Numbered from the stretch's first letter, positions 1 through 5,687 are shown. The stretch: DNA of 5,687 bases from Gemmatimonadota bacterium (GCA_024638395.1 JAHEKK010000244.1:1-5687); one strand, 5' to 3'. Made by a program: numbers and translations. Notes: generated by a model from the letters alone, not told the origin.

Positions 1-1049
1 AAGAGGTGCACGGAGTGACGGATCTCCACACCGGCGATCCGCTGGAATGGGACGTTGTCGACGGAGACCACGCCCGGGCCAACGGCCACCCTGCGGCGGC
101 CCCGGAGGGCCGCTATATCAAGGTGACCCTCGCCCGGCCCGTGCCCGAGGGAGGCCAGGGCCGCGTTCGCATCGACAAGACGTATTGGGATCACGCCAGC
201 TACTTCGCCGAGGGCGGCGACATCGTCTTCGACCGAGCTCTCGGCATCCGGCGCAACGCAGTGGTCCTGCCAACCGGCTATGAGCTCGTGGGGGCCAACT
301 ACCCCGTCCAGGTGGAAACGGAGTCCGACGACCGCGTCCGGGTGAGCTTCATGAGCCCCGGACCCGGGGCCGTGCCTCTCCGACTCCGCGGCCGCCCGTT
401 GGCCCGTCCAGGCCCGCCGCTCGTGCGACCGGAGGCAGACTCCTCCCCGGCGGGGAGCGGCGGCGGGACCGCCGGGGCCCGTACCGCCTACGTGGTGGAC
501 AACCGGGCCTTCGAGGACCGTGACATCACCTACTTCCTGCAACAACCTGAAACCCACTCCTTCCGGCTCTTTCACGACTACACGGAATCACGGCCGGGCA
601 TGGACCGCTACGTCAACGTGGTCCGCGCCGGCAGCTCCGCTTCCGATCCCGAGGCCTACAATCTGGATACGGGCCAACAACTGGAGGTCCAGCAACTCCG
701 GGGACAGGCGATCGCGGACCGGGGAATCGACATCGGCGAGCCACCGGGTCCCGAGAGCGAGGTGGTGGTGATCTGGTACGACCCGGTTCCCGACGGTGCC
801 TCGGTGCGCCTCCGCATCTGGGAGACCTACACCGATCCGGGCCGGTATGTGGACCTGGGCGAGGAGTTCGTCTGGGACCGCGGGTTCGGACGGGCCAGGA
901 ACACGGTGGTCCTGCCGGAGGGATGGCGCCTCGCGGCCAATTCCGTTCCGGGTGTCATCGACGAGACCGACGACGGCCGAATCCGGATCCGGTACATCAA
1001 CCCGCGTCCGGATCAGATCCAGGTGTTCATCCGGGGGCGGCGGCGGTGA
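1..1049 (+). CDS. Hypothetical protein with a tandemly duplicated domain (5' partial)
   Basis: I do not recognise a named family. The frame is open to the left edge (first whole codon at 3) and ends at TGA 1047-1049. The GTG codons at 6 and 15 have no convincing SD or signal peptide and fall inside a domain, so the true start is probably upstream. Counting from the GTG at 6, about 347 residues are visible. Residues 5-132 and 218-347 are two copies of one domain; shared landmarks are DPVP/RPVP, RI..TY.D, a V.DR..G...N.VVLP block, and a final P....RGR. A Pro/Gly/Ala/Ser-rich linker (about 133-160) separates them. Residues 162-217 (including DRYVNVVRAGS) precede copy 2; their counterpart before copy 1 should lie upstream of the window. 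The alternating hydrophobic pattern suggests beta-sandwich domains, perhaps in an exported protein, but this is inference. No catalytic motif, Cys pair or membrane segment is visible. The gene converges on ppc. The reading frame is very likely real; the function is unknown. Confidence 0.85.
   Translation, partial: EVHGVTDLHTGDPLEWDVVDGDHARANGHPAAAPEGRYIKVTLARPVPEGGQGRVRIDKTYWDHASYFAEGGDIVFDRALGIRRNAVVLPTGYELVGANYPVQVETESDDRVRVSFMSPGPGAVPLRLRGRPLARPGPPLVRPEADSSPAGSGGGTAGARTAYVVDNRAFEDRDITYFLQQPETHSFRLFHDYTESRPGMDRYVNVVRAGSSASDPEAYNLDTGQQLEVQQLRGQAIADRGIDIGEPPGPESEVVVIWYDPVPDGASVRLRIWETYTDPGRYVDLGEEFVWDRGFGRARNTVVLPEGWRLAANSVPGVIDETDDGRIRIRYINPRPDQIQVFIRGRRR
18..401 (+). repeat. Domain copy 1 of the protein-level tandem duplication in gene 1
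   Basis: This stretch encodes residues 5-132 of the partial product, counted from the GTG at 6. It aligns without gaps over its C-terminal 76 residues to the second copy (657-1046), with roughly a third of positions identical by hand count. Its N-terminal segment (TDLHTGDPLEW) matches the YNLDTGQQLEV segment of copy 2. The similarity is at protein level and is not an obvious DNA repeat, so the duplication is old. Confidence 0.7.
657..1046 (+). repeat. Domain copy 2 of the protein-level tandem duplication in gene 1
   Basis: This stretch encodes residues 218-347 and runs to the C-terminus. It repeats the order of landmarks in copy 1: a [LH]DTG/HTG turn, the PVP turn, RI.ETY.DP, VWDRGFG, NTVVLPEGW, DDGRIRIRY and RGRRR at the end. 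The copies differ by conservative exchanges such as V/I, F/Y and D/E, as expected if both keep the same beta-rich fold. Confidence 0.7.
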
Positions 1050-1081
1050 GGGAAGCCACCCGGAGCGAACCGCCTACCCGG
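1031..1081. terminator. Imperfect inverted repeat between convergent genes, possible shared terminator
   Basis: Two nested arms pair across the tail-to-tail junction: CCGGG (1031-1035) with CCCGG (1077-1081), and GGCGGT (1042-1047) with ACCGCC (1069-1074). The loop is 21 nt and the spacers between the arms are unequal (6 and 2 nt). The arms overlap the last codons and stops of both genes, so a hairpin could form in either transcript. No T-tract follows on either strand, so an intrinsic terminator is only a weak inference. Chance pairing is common in DNA this rich in G and C. Confidence 0.22.
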
Positions 1082-3827
1082 TATTCTTGAGCCCGCGGGC
1101 GATCCCCTGGACGGTGGCCAGGAGGGCCTGGAAGAGGTCCTCGTCTTCCCGGTCGCCGGCCCGCCAGCGCCTCAAGAGGTCGACCTGGAGCAGGTTCATG
1201 GGATCCACGTAGGGATTCCGTAGCCGGATGGACCGCTGGAGCGTGGGATCCCCGGCCAGGATCGAGCCTCCGCCCTTCAGTCGGGTGATCCAATCCACCA
1301 CCCGCGCGAACTCCCGGCCAAGGACGTCGAAGAGGGGCGCCACCTCGGCCGGGACCAGTGCCATGTATGCAGAGGCGATCCCCAGGTCCGACTTGGCCGC
1401 GACCATCTCGATGTCGTCCACGAGGGCCGCGAGGAACGGCCACTCCTGGACGGCAGTTGCGACAAGATCCTCTCCGTGGGCTTCCGCAGCCGCCTCGAGA
1501 CCCGCACCCATGCCGTACCATCCCGGTAGCGTGGCCCGGGTCTGAGTCCACGAGAACACCCAGGGAATGGCCCGGAGGTCATCGACGGAACCGCCGCCCC
1601 GTCGCGACGCCGGACGGGAACCGATGGCCATCCGTTCGATGACGTCTATGGGTGTGAGGGCGCGGAAGAACGCGGCGAAGTCCGGATGGTCGTGAACCAT
1701 TCCCCGGTAGGCGGCTCGTCCGGCCTTGGCCATCGACTCTGCAACGTCCATCCACCGTGGATCCCCGTCGCCCGGTGGGTGGATGCGCTCCGACATCTTC
1801 AAGGCTACCGATCCGAGCATCCGCTCGAGATTCCGGAGAGCGATGCTTGGAAGCCCATACTTGGCGTCGATCACCTCACCCTGTTCCGTGAGGCGGAGGT
1901 GGCCGCTCAGCGCGGAGTGGGGAGAGGCGGCCACGGCGCGGTGGACCTTGCCGCCCCCCCGGGAGACCGTGCCTCCCCGGCCGTGAAACAACGTGAGGCT
2001 GACGCCCGACTCCTGGGCCGAGCGGGCCATTTCCATCTGTGCCTTCTGGAGGGACCAACGCGCCGACGCAATCCCGCCGTCCTTACCCGAGTCCGAGTAC
2101 CCGACCATGACCATCTGGCGGTTCTGCCGCCGAGCGAGATGTCCGGCGTAGACCGGGTCCCTGAAGAGAGCGCGGAGTGTGCCGGCAGCGCCCTGCAGGT
2201 CGTCCACCGTCTCGAACAGAGGGGCCACATCCAAGTCCGATTCCGTTCCTCCCCGGGCCACCTGATCGAGGAAAAGAACCGTGAGCACGTCATCCACGTC
2301 CGTGGCCATGCTGATGATGTAGGGGCCCACGGCGGCGGGGCCGTAGCGCCTCCGGCACTCGTCGATGGCACGGAAGACCTCGAGAGTTTCGTCAACGAGA
2401 GGGTCCGAATCGCCCTCGGGCCACCCACCGCGCGGCCTCACCCCGGTCTCGGCGAGAGCCGATCGTAGGCGGACCGTCCTGCTCTCCGGGTCGAGGCCGG
2501 CCCATCCCGATGCCTCCAGGAGCGAGCCGGCCACCTGGCGGTGTCGGTCGGCGTGCTGACGGACGTCCAGCGTCGCCATGTGAAATCCGAATACCTCGGC
2601 GCGGCGAAGCGCCCGCAGTACGGCGAAGCGCCCGGCGTGCTCTCCCCGGTTCGAGAGTAGACTCCGGTCGATCAGACGAAGGTCCGACAGAAACTCGAGA
2701 GGGCCCGCGTAACCGTCCGGACCTCCAGACGCCGTGTGGTCCAGTCGAGCAGCCATCAGCGTGAGCAGCGTCCGGTATCCCATGGCACGATGACGGGGCC
2801 GGATGGCGTCATACACGTCGGGGTAGGCCGTCGCATAGCGCTCAATACGCGCGGAAACCTCCGCCGACCAACCCACCCGTGACGCCGACTGGCTCAGGTG
2901 CCGGGCCAGGGTCCCGAGCTCGTCCTTGTAGAGCCCGATGATCAGATGTTGATGACGGCTCAGTGCGTTCCGGATGCTGTCGGCGTCCACGGCCGGATTC
3001 CCGTCCATGTCACCCCCCACCCAGGACGAAAAGCGAACGATGGGCCGGGTCGCCGCGGCGTCGGGAGTCCTGTCACCGTCGATGTGGGCGCCGTACCCCT
3101 CGCGGAGTGCTTCGTCCAGCACCTCGTAGAGGGCCGGGACCACTCCGTACAGCACGGTGATGAGGTAGAACAGGACGTGCTCCCGCTCGTCCGCCACCGT
3201 GGGGCGGGCCGAGGGGTGCTCCTCCGTCTGCCAGGCCGTCGTGATCTCGGTCCTGATCCGGGCACGCAACGTGGCGGACTCCCGGGGGGTCAAGGACGGA
3301 TCGAGGCGGTCCAGAAGCCTCTCGGCGATGGCCCGTTGTTTCTCGAGAATGGTGCGGCGGGTCGCCTCGGTGGGGTGGGCCGTGAAAACCGGCTCGACCA
3401 GCGCATCGTCGAACAACCGCACGGCCTCACCCGCAGACACTCCGCGGGCCACGAGGCCGGCAACGGCATCGGCCAGGGACCCGGATTGGGGAGGTCCGTC
3501 GCTCACCAGGTACTCCCGGCCCCGCCGGACCCGGTGGACCTGCTCGGCCAGGTTCACCACCTGGAAATAGGTCGAGAAGGCCCGGACGAGCTCCCGGGCC
3601 CGGTCGGGCTCCAGCCCGGCGAGTCTGGACGCGAGGGCCTGGCAGTCACGGCCGTCGGCCTCGCGGCGCCGAATGGCCTCCCCCCGGATCTCCTCCACCA
3701 GGCTGAACAGATCTTCGCCGCCCTGCTCCCTGATGACGTCGCCCACCAGGGCACCGAGCATGCCGACGTCCTGTCGGAGGGGTTCGTCCTTGGGGGGAAA
3801 CGCCACGTCACGGGAAGATGGATTCAT
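1074..3827 (-). CDS. ppc: Phosphoenolpyruvate carboxylase (EC 4.1.1.31)
   Basis: The product is a cytosolic, normally homotetrameric enzyme that converts PEP and bicarbonate to oxaloacetate and phosphate, refilling the TCA cycle. With this start it has 917 residues; E. coli Ppc has 883. Family motifs appear in order: LRQDVGMLG near the N-terminus; VFTAHPTEATRRT (147-159) with catalytic His151; SSWVGGDMDGNP (267-278); FGFHMATLDVRQ (413-424); GYSDSGKDGG (576-585); FHGRGGTVSRGGG (614-626); GSRPASRR (736-743); AIPWVFSWTQTR (753-764); and a terminal KNTG. Residues matching the E. coli aspartate inhibitor site (Arg587, Lys773, Arg832, Asn881) are Arg623, Lys812, Arg870 and Asn915, so feedback inhibition by aspartate or malate is likely. 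The ATG at 3827 was chosen because MNPSS lies close to the family's usual N-terminus; GGAG sits 11 nt upstream. An in-frame ATG at 3881 would give 935 residues and has a better SD. The gene converges on gene 1, diverges from gene 3, and stands alone. It shows no frameshift or truncation. Confidence 0.97.
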   Translation of the reverse strand: MNPSSRDVAFPPKDEPLRQDVGMLGALVGDVIREQGGEDLFSLVEEIRGEAIRRREADGRDCQALASRLAGLEPDRARELVRAFSTYFQVVNLAEQVHRVRRGREYLVSDGPPQSGSLADAVAGLVARGVSAGEAVRLFDDALVEPVFTAHPTEATRRTILEKQRAIAERLLDRLDPSLTPRESATLRARIRTEITTAWQTEEHPSARPTVADEREHVLFYLITVLYGVVPALYEVLDEALREGYGAHIDGDRTPDAAATRPIVRFSSWVGGDMDGNPAVDADSIRNALSRHQHLIIGLYKDELGTLARHLSQSASRVGWSAEVSARIERYATAYPDVYDAIRPRHRAMGYRTLLTLMAARLDHTASGGPDGYAGPLEFLSDLRLIDRSLLSNRGEHAGRFAVLRALRRAEVFGFHMATLDVRQHADRHRQVAGSLLEASGWAGLDPESRTVRLRSALAETGVRPRGGWPEGDSDPLVDETLEVFRAIDECRRRYGPAAVGPYIISMATDVDDVLTVLFLDQVARGGTESDLDVAPLFETVDDLQGAAGTLRALFRDPVYAGHLARRQNRQMVMVGYSDSGKDGGIASARWSLQKAQMEMARSAQESGVSLTLFHGRGGTVSRGGGKVHRAVAASPHSALSGHLRLTEQGEVIDAKYGLPSIALRNLERMLGSVALKMSERIHPPGDGDPRWMDVAESMAKAGRAAYRGMVHDHPDFAAFFRALTPIDVIERMAIGSRPASRRGGGSVDDLRAIPWVFSWTQTRATLPGWYGMGAGLEAAAEAHGEDLVATAVQEWPFLAALVDDIEMVAAKSDLGIASAYMALVPAEVAPLFDVLGREFARVVDWITRLKGGGSILAGDPTLQRSIRLRNPYVDPMNLLQVDLLRRWRAGDREDEDLFQALLATVQGIARGLKNTG

Positions 3828-3838
3828 GAACCAACCTA

Positions 3839-3842
3839 CTCC
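3839..3842 (-). promoter_or_regulatory. Weak ribosome binding site for the ppc start at 3827
   Basis: On the minus strand GGAG stands 11 nt before the ATG at 3827, at the long end of usable spacing. It supports the start favoured by family length only weakly. The first codons after this ATG (AAT CCA TCT TCC CGT) are less GC-rich than the gene body, as is common just after genuine starts. Confidence 0.35.
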
Positions 3843-3888
3843 ATGGACCGGCCTCGGAGTGAGGCGAAAGGGACGCGCCATGGCCGCG

Positions 3889-3893
3889 CCTCC
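3889..3893 (-). promoter_or_regulatory. Strong Shine-Dalgarno for the alternative ppc start at 3881
   Basis: On the minus strand a perfect GGAGG lies 7 nt before the in-frame ATG at 3881-3879, which is ideal spacing. Using it would add 18 residues, MARPFRLTPRPVHGVGWF, ahead of MNPSSRD. That extension has no counterpart in E. coli Ppc, and only about 10 of its 17 codons after the ATG end in G or C. The SD favours this start; family length and codon use favour 3827. I leave the choice open with a slight preference for 3827. Confidence 0.4.
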
Positions 3894-3910
3894 GCTCCGG
3901 TCCCTACTTT

Positions 3911-3930
3911 CCACCGAATGCCACCGAATC
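3911..3930 (+). repeat. Tandem 10-bp direct repeat, possible operator
   Basis: CCACCGAAT occurs twice back to back, each followed by one variable base (G, then C). The second copy abuts the GGAGG of the plus-strand gene. Two copies one helical turn apart on the same face of the DNA could bind a dimeric regulator or lie in the 5' leader of the transcript. Replication slippage is the simpler explanation. The repeat itself is certain; a regulatory role is a guess. Confidence 0.6.
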
Positions 3931-3935
3931 GGAGG
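3931..3935 (+). promoter_or_regulatory. Shine-Dalgarno of the FG-GAP/choice-of-anchor B gene
   Basis: A perfect GGAGG is followed by 4 nt (ACTG) and the ATG at 3940. The spacing is a little short but functional. Together with the signal peptide that begins at this ATG, it fixes the start of the gene. Confidence 0.75.
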
Positions 3936-3939
3936 ACTG

Positions 3940-5687
3940 ATGAGACGTGTAGCCATCCTCGCAGCGACCCTTGCCCTCTCCACGCCCTCGGGAGCCTCCG
4001 GGCAGGACCAGTTCGGACGTGCCGTGTCCGTCGCTGAGGACGGGGCGGTCTACGTGGCAAAGCCCGGACCCAGCCGGGGGCCGGCCGGGGTGTTCGTGTA
4101 CCGGCCCGCGACCGATGGATCCTGGGAACTGACGTCAACGCTCCAGCTGCCCGGCGCCGCCGAGTCGGGGCATTCTCTGAGTCCTTCGGTCGCGTCGGCG
4201 GGGAACCTGCTCCTGGTCGGTGCGGGCGATCCCGACGCCGTCCAGGGAGCCTATGCGTTCCAGTACGGCCAGGGTGGGTGGGCGGACATGGGCCCCCTGC
4301 CCTTCCGGCCGCCCCCTACGGCTCCCACGACCGGGGCCGTGGATTTCGCGGGGATCCTTCGCATCCTTCAGCCGCCTCCCCGGATCGTGGTGGTGGAGGG
4401 GCCCCTCGCCGCCATCAGCGGTCCGGCCCCGGGTCCAGGCAACGCCCGGATGGTGCGGGTCTACCGGATGGACGGGAGCGGCTGGGCTCAGGATGGTGAG
4501 ATCAGGCCGCCCGAGGGGAACCGCGATCCCGCGTTCGGCAACGCACTGGCCGTGGCGAACGGCGCCGTTCTGGTGGGCTCCCCGGGTCTCGCACAGGGCG
4601 TGGTCTACCGCTTTTCCCGGCAAGGAGCCGTATGGACGGCCGACGGCCAGCTCTCCGTTGAGCCACAGACGACCGACTCGACCGCCACTCCCGAGCAGTT
4701 CGGCGCTGCCATCTCTGTTGGCGGAGGACGCATGTTGGTCGGGGCGCCCGGCGCGTCGAACCGGGCCGGCGCCGCCTATCTGTTCGATCTGTCGAGCCCC
4801 GACGACGACCCCGTCGCCTTCGGGCCCTGGACGGATGACGAGGGCCAGGGCTTCGGTGCCGCCGTCGCACTCCGCGGCGGCTCCGCATCCATCGGGGCTC
4901 CCGGCCCGGCGCCGGACGCGGAGGGGGGTGCACTCTACCTCTTTCAGCGCGATGCCGAGGGCTGGGACGTCACACCGAGAGCGCCAGCCCTCCGCTCGAC
5001 GGCGCCCGGCGCAAGCCTCGGAGCCGCTGTGGCCATGGGCGCGGGGCTCGTCGTGGCCGGAGCGCCCGGTCTCGATGGAAGCGGCGGGGCGTGGGTCCTC
5101 AGGGTGGACGAATCCATGGCCGTCGTCGACCAGCAGGAGTTACGGCCCGCTTCGTCCCTCACCGCCCATGTAGGGGGGGAGGTCCGCTGCACCGAAGGGG
5201 ACGCGGGGGGATTCGACTGCGAAGGGGTGGACCTCGTGTCGTTCGTGCCCCTGGAGTGGCTTGGGGGCGGGCCCGGCGAGCGGGTCAGCGACGTCTGGGG
5301 TTGGGCGGATCCCGAGACGGGTCGGGAATACGCCCTGGTCGGGCGAACGGGCGGGGCAGCCATCGTAGACGTGACCGATGCCGCCAATCCGACCCACGTC
5401 GGAACGGTGGGGGCCAACCCGAGTGGTGCGAGAGACCTGAAGGTCTACGCCGACCATCTCTTCTTCACCGGCGACGGCGCGGGGGAACACGGGCTCGTGG
5501 TGTTCGATCTCACTCGGCTCAGAGAGGGAGGGCCCTACCCGAAGGACTTCGATCCCGACGCCGTCTATGACGGCATCGCCAGCGCGCACAACCTGGTCAT
5601 GGACACCCAGAGCGGGTACGCGTACCCGGTCGGAGCGAGCGGGGGCGGAGAAACCTGCGGGGGCGGCCTGCACGCCGTCGACGTACG
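3940..5687 (+). CDS. Secreted FG-GAP repeat / choice-of-anchor B family protein (3' partial)
   Basis: This is an exported protein of unknown precise role; 582 whole codons are visible and the frame is still open at the right edge. Residues 1-21 form a signal peptide: MRR, a hydrophobic core (VAILAATLALS) and likely cleavage after ASG. Residues 25-389 hold seven FG-GAP-like units, beginning near 25, 77, 150 (degenerate), 199, 254, 305 and 360. Each follows the pattern FG.AVAV....L.VGAPG....GA.Y.F, often ending in W, which suggests a seven-bladed beta-propeller. The integrin-type DxDxDG calcium loop is not evident. From about 412 the sequence matches the choice-of-anchor B family (TIGR04312): two cysteines (417, 427) before VDLVSF, DVWGWADPETGREYALVGRT (451-470), IVDVTDAANPTHVG (475-488), RDLKVYADH (498-506), GLVVFDLTRLR (518-528), SAHNLVMD (548-555) and CGGGLH (573-578). 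Family members end in varied surface-sorting signals; this one's C-terminus lies beyond the window. The gene is transcribed divergently from ppc. Start and family are secure; ligand and role are unknown. Confidence 0.93.
   Translation, partial: MRRVAILAATLALSTPSGASGQDQFGRAVSVAEDGAVYVAKPGPSRGPAGVFVYRPATDGSWELTSTLQLPGAAESGHSLSPSVASAGNLLLVGAGDPDAVQGAYAFQYGQGGWADMGPLPFRPPPTAPTTGAVDFAGILRILQPPPRIVVVEGPLAAISGPAPGPGNARMVRVYRMDGSGWAQDGEIRPPEGNRDPAFGNALAVANGAVLVGSPGLAQGVVYRFSRQGAVWTADGQLSVEPQTTDSTATPEQFGAAISVGGGRMLVGAPGASNRAGAAYLFDLSSPDDDPVAFGPWTDDEGQGFGAAVALRGGSASIGAPGPAPDAEGGALYLFQRDAEGWDVTPRAPALRSTAPGASLGAAVAMGAGLVVAGAPGLDGSGGAWVLRVDESMAVVDQQELRPASSLTAHVGGEVRCTEGDAGGFDCEGVDLVSFVPLEWLGGGPGERVSDVWGWADPETGREYALVGRTGGAAIVDVTDAANPTHVGTVGANPSGARDLKVYADHLFFTGDGAGEHGLVVFDLTRLREGGPYPKDFDPDAVYDGIASAHNLVMDTQSGYAYPVGASGGGETCGGGLHAVDV
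4012..5106 (+). other. Seven FG-GAP-like repeats (predicted beta-propeller domain)
   Basis: The region encodes residues 25-389. Clear units start FGRAVSV (25), FGNALAV (199), FGAAISV (254), FGAAVAL (305) and LGAAVAM (360), each leading to VGAPG, IGAPG or a close variant. Unit 2 (GHSLSPSV, 77, to VGAG) is divergent. Unit 3 keeps only IVVVEGP (149-155) and MVRVYRMDG (171-179) and is preceded by a Pro-rich insertion (120-148). Seven units match the usual blade number of integrin-alpha-like propellers; the fold is inferred. Confidence 0.75.
5173..5687 (+). other. Choice-of-anchor B domain, N-terminal part
   Basis: The region encodes residues 412-582 and stops at the window edge. The Cys417/Cys427 pair, DVWGWADPETGREYALVGRT, the DVTDAANPTHVG segment with its LVIVD-repeat-like pattern, VYADH, VFDLTRLR, SAHNLVMD and the Cys573 CGGGLH block follow the order known for this family. 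About half of a typical domain is probably visible. The anchor type, such as PEP-CTERM, a Por-type sorting signal or a transmembrane tail, cannot be read here. Confidence 0.85.

Larger units (their letters stand above)
3828..3939. promoter_or_regulatory. Divergent intergenic region between ppc and the FG-GAP gene
   Basis: These 112 bp should carry the promoters for both flanking genes, which are transcribed away from each other. If ppc starts at 3881, only 58 bp remain. The region is less GC-rich in places than the genes. A TACTTT hexamer at 3905-3910 is a possible but poor -10 element for the plus-strand gene; no matching -35 box is evident. No good sigma-70 promoter could be assigned to ppc. 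A 10-bp tandem near-repeat lies at 3911-3930. The assignment as a promoter region rests on gene orientation, not on recognised boxes. Confidence 0.55.

Noticed and set aside
1027..1582. Minus-strand open frames overlapping the 3' end of ppc in other frames
   Set aside because: They are Gly/Arg/Pro-rich shadows; the same DNA encodes the conserved Ppc C-terminus ending KNTG.
1686..2468. Plus-strand open frame (260 codons) antisense to ppc
   Set aside because: It is also in exact codon register opposite ppc and has no family motifs. It is explained as a shadow of a strongly conserved gene.
3840..3884. Two CCATGG-centred palindromes (TCCATGGA, GCCATGGC) as paired operators
   Set aside because: They are 8-bp palindromes with different flanks, and one coincides with a possible start codon; expected by chance and with no shared longer motif.
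3828..3983. Further upstream extension of ppc to the ATG at 3983
   Set aside because: It would overlap the start and signal peptide of the divergent gene, adds residues with no family match, and has no better SD than the starts at 3827 and 3881.
2898..4037. Long plus-strand open frame (379 codons) opposite the 5' part of ppc and running into the intergenic region
   Set aside because: It lies codon-for-codon opposite ppc, where GC-rich codons leave few reverse stops. It is Gly/Pro/Arg-rich with no recognisable domain, and its end overlaps the signal peptide and SD of the FG-GAP gene in another frame.
4220..5173. Plus-strand open frame (317 codons) overlapping the FG-GAP gene
   Set aside because: The product is Arg/Pro/Ser-rich low-complexity sequence in a shifted frame. 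The frame starting at 3940 has an SD, a signal peptide and clear repeats over the same DNA.
4135..5673. Minus-strand open frames opposite the FG-GAP/choice-of-anchor B gene
   Set aside because: They are fragmentary, lack SD sites and recognisable domains, and lie opposite a well-supported coding frame.
1..5687. Mobile element, CRISPR, toxin-antitoxin or defence system
   Set aside because: There are no terminal inverted repeats, regularly spaced repeats, integrase, transposase or nuclease motifs, or small gene pairs. Gaps between genes are only 24 and 112 bp.

Overview
The window is high-GC bacterial DNA (well above 60% G+C by eye, with G or C at most third codon positions). It holds three protein-coding genes and almost no non-coding sequence. 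I see no tRNA, rRNA, CRISPR array, transposon or integrase. The sequence alone does not fix the organism. GC-rich codon use, Shine-Dalgarno (SD) starts, a stand-alone bacterial PEP carboxylase and a secreted FG-GAP/choice-of-anchor B protein would suit a lineage such as Gemmatimonadota or Acidobacteriota; this is an impression, not a demonstrated assignment.

Layout: (1) 1-1049, plus strand: the 3' part of a gene of unknown function whose start lies left of the window. Its product carries a tandem duplication of a roughly 130-residue domain. (2) 1074-3827, minus strand: a complete phosphoenolpyruvate carboxylase gene (ppc), meeting gene 1 tail to tail across 24 bp. All signature motifs and the residues equivalent to the E. 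coli aspartate inhibitor site are present. A second possible start at 3881 has the better ribosome binding site. (3) 3828-3939: a 112-bp divergent intergenic region with a perfect 9-bp tandem repeat and the SD sequences. (4) 3940-5687, plus strand: a long gene running off the right edge. It has a signal peptide, seven FG-GAP-like repeats that probably form a seven-bladed beta-propeller, and then the conserved start of a choice-of-anchor B domain. It is open at its 3' end.

How the genes relate: the convergent and divergent arrangement makes ppc a single-gene transcription unit, probably housekeeping anaplerosis (PEP + bicarbonate to oxaloacetate). Gene 3 encodes an exported, probably surface-attached protein. 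Gene 1 is also mostly beta-rich and may be exported, but its N-terminus is missing. Nothing indicates that the three form one pathway, and I find no convincing new defence, mobile or biosynthetic system. The points most worth following are the duplicated domain in gene 1, the domain architecture of gene 3, and the ppc start and repeat-bearing intergenic region.
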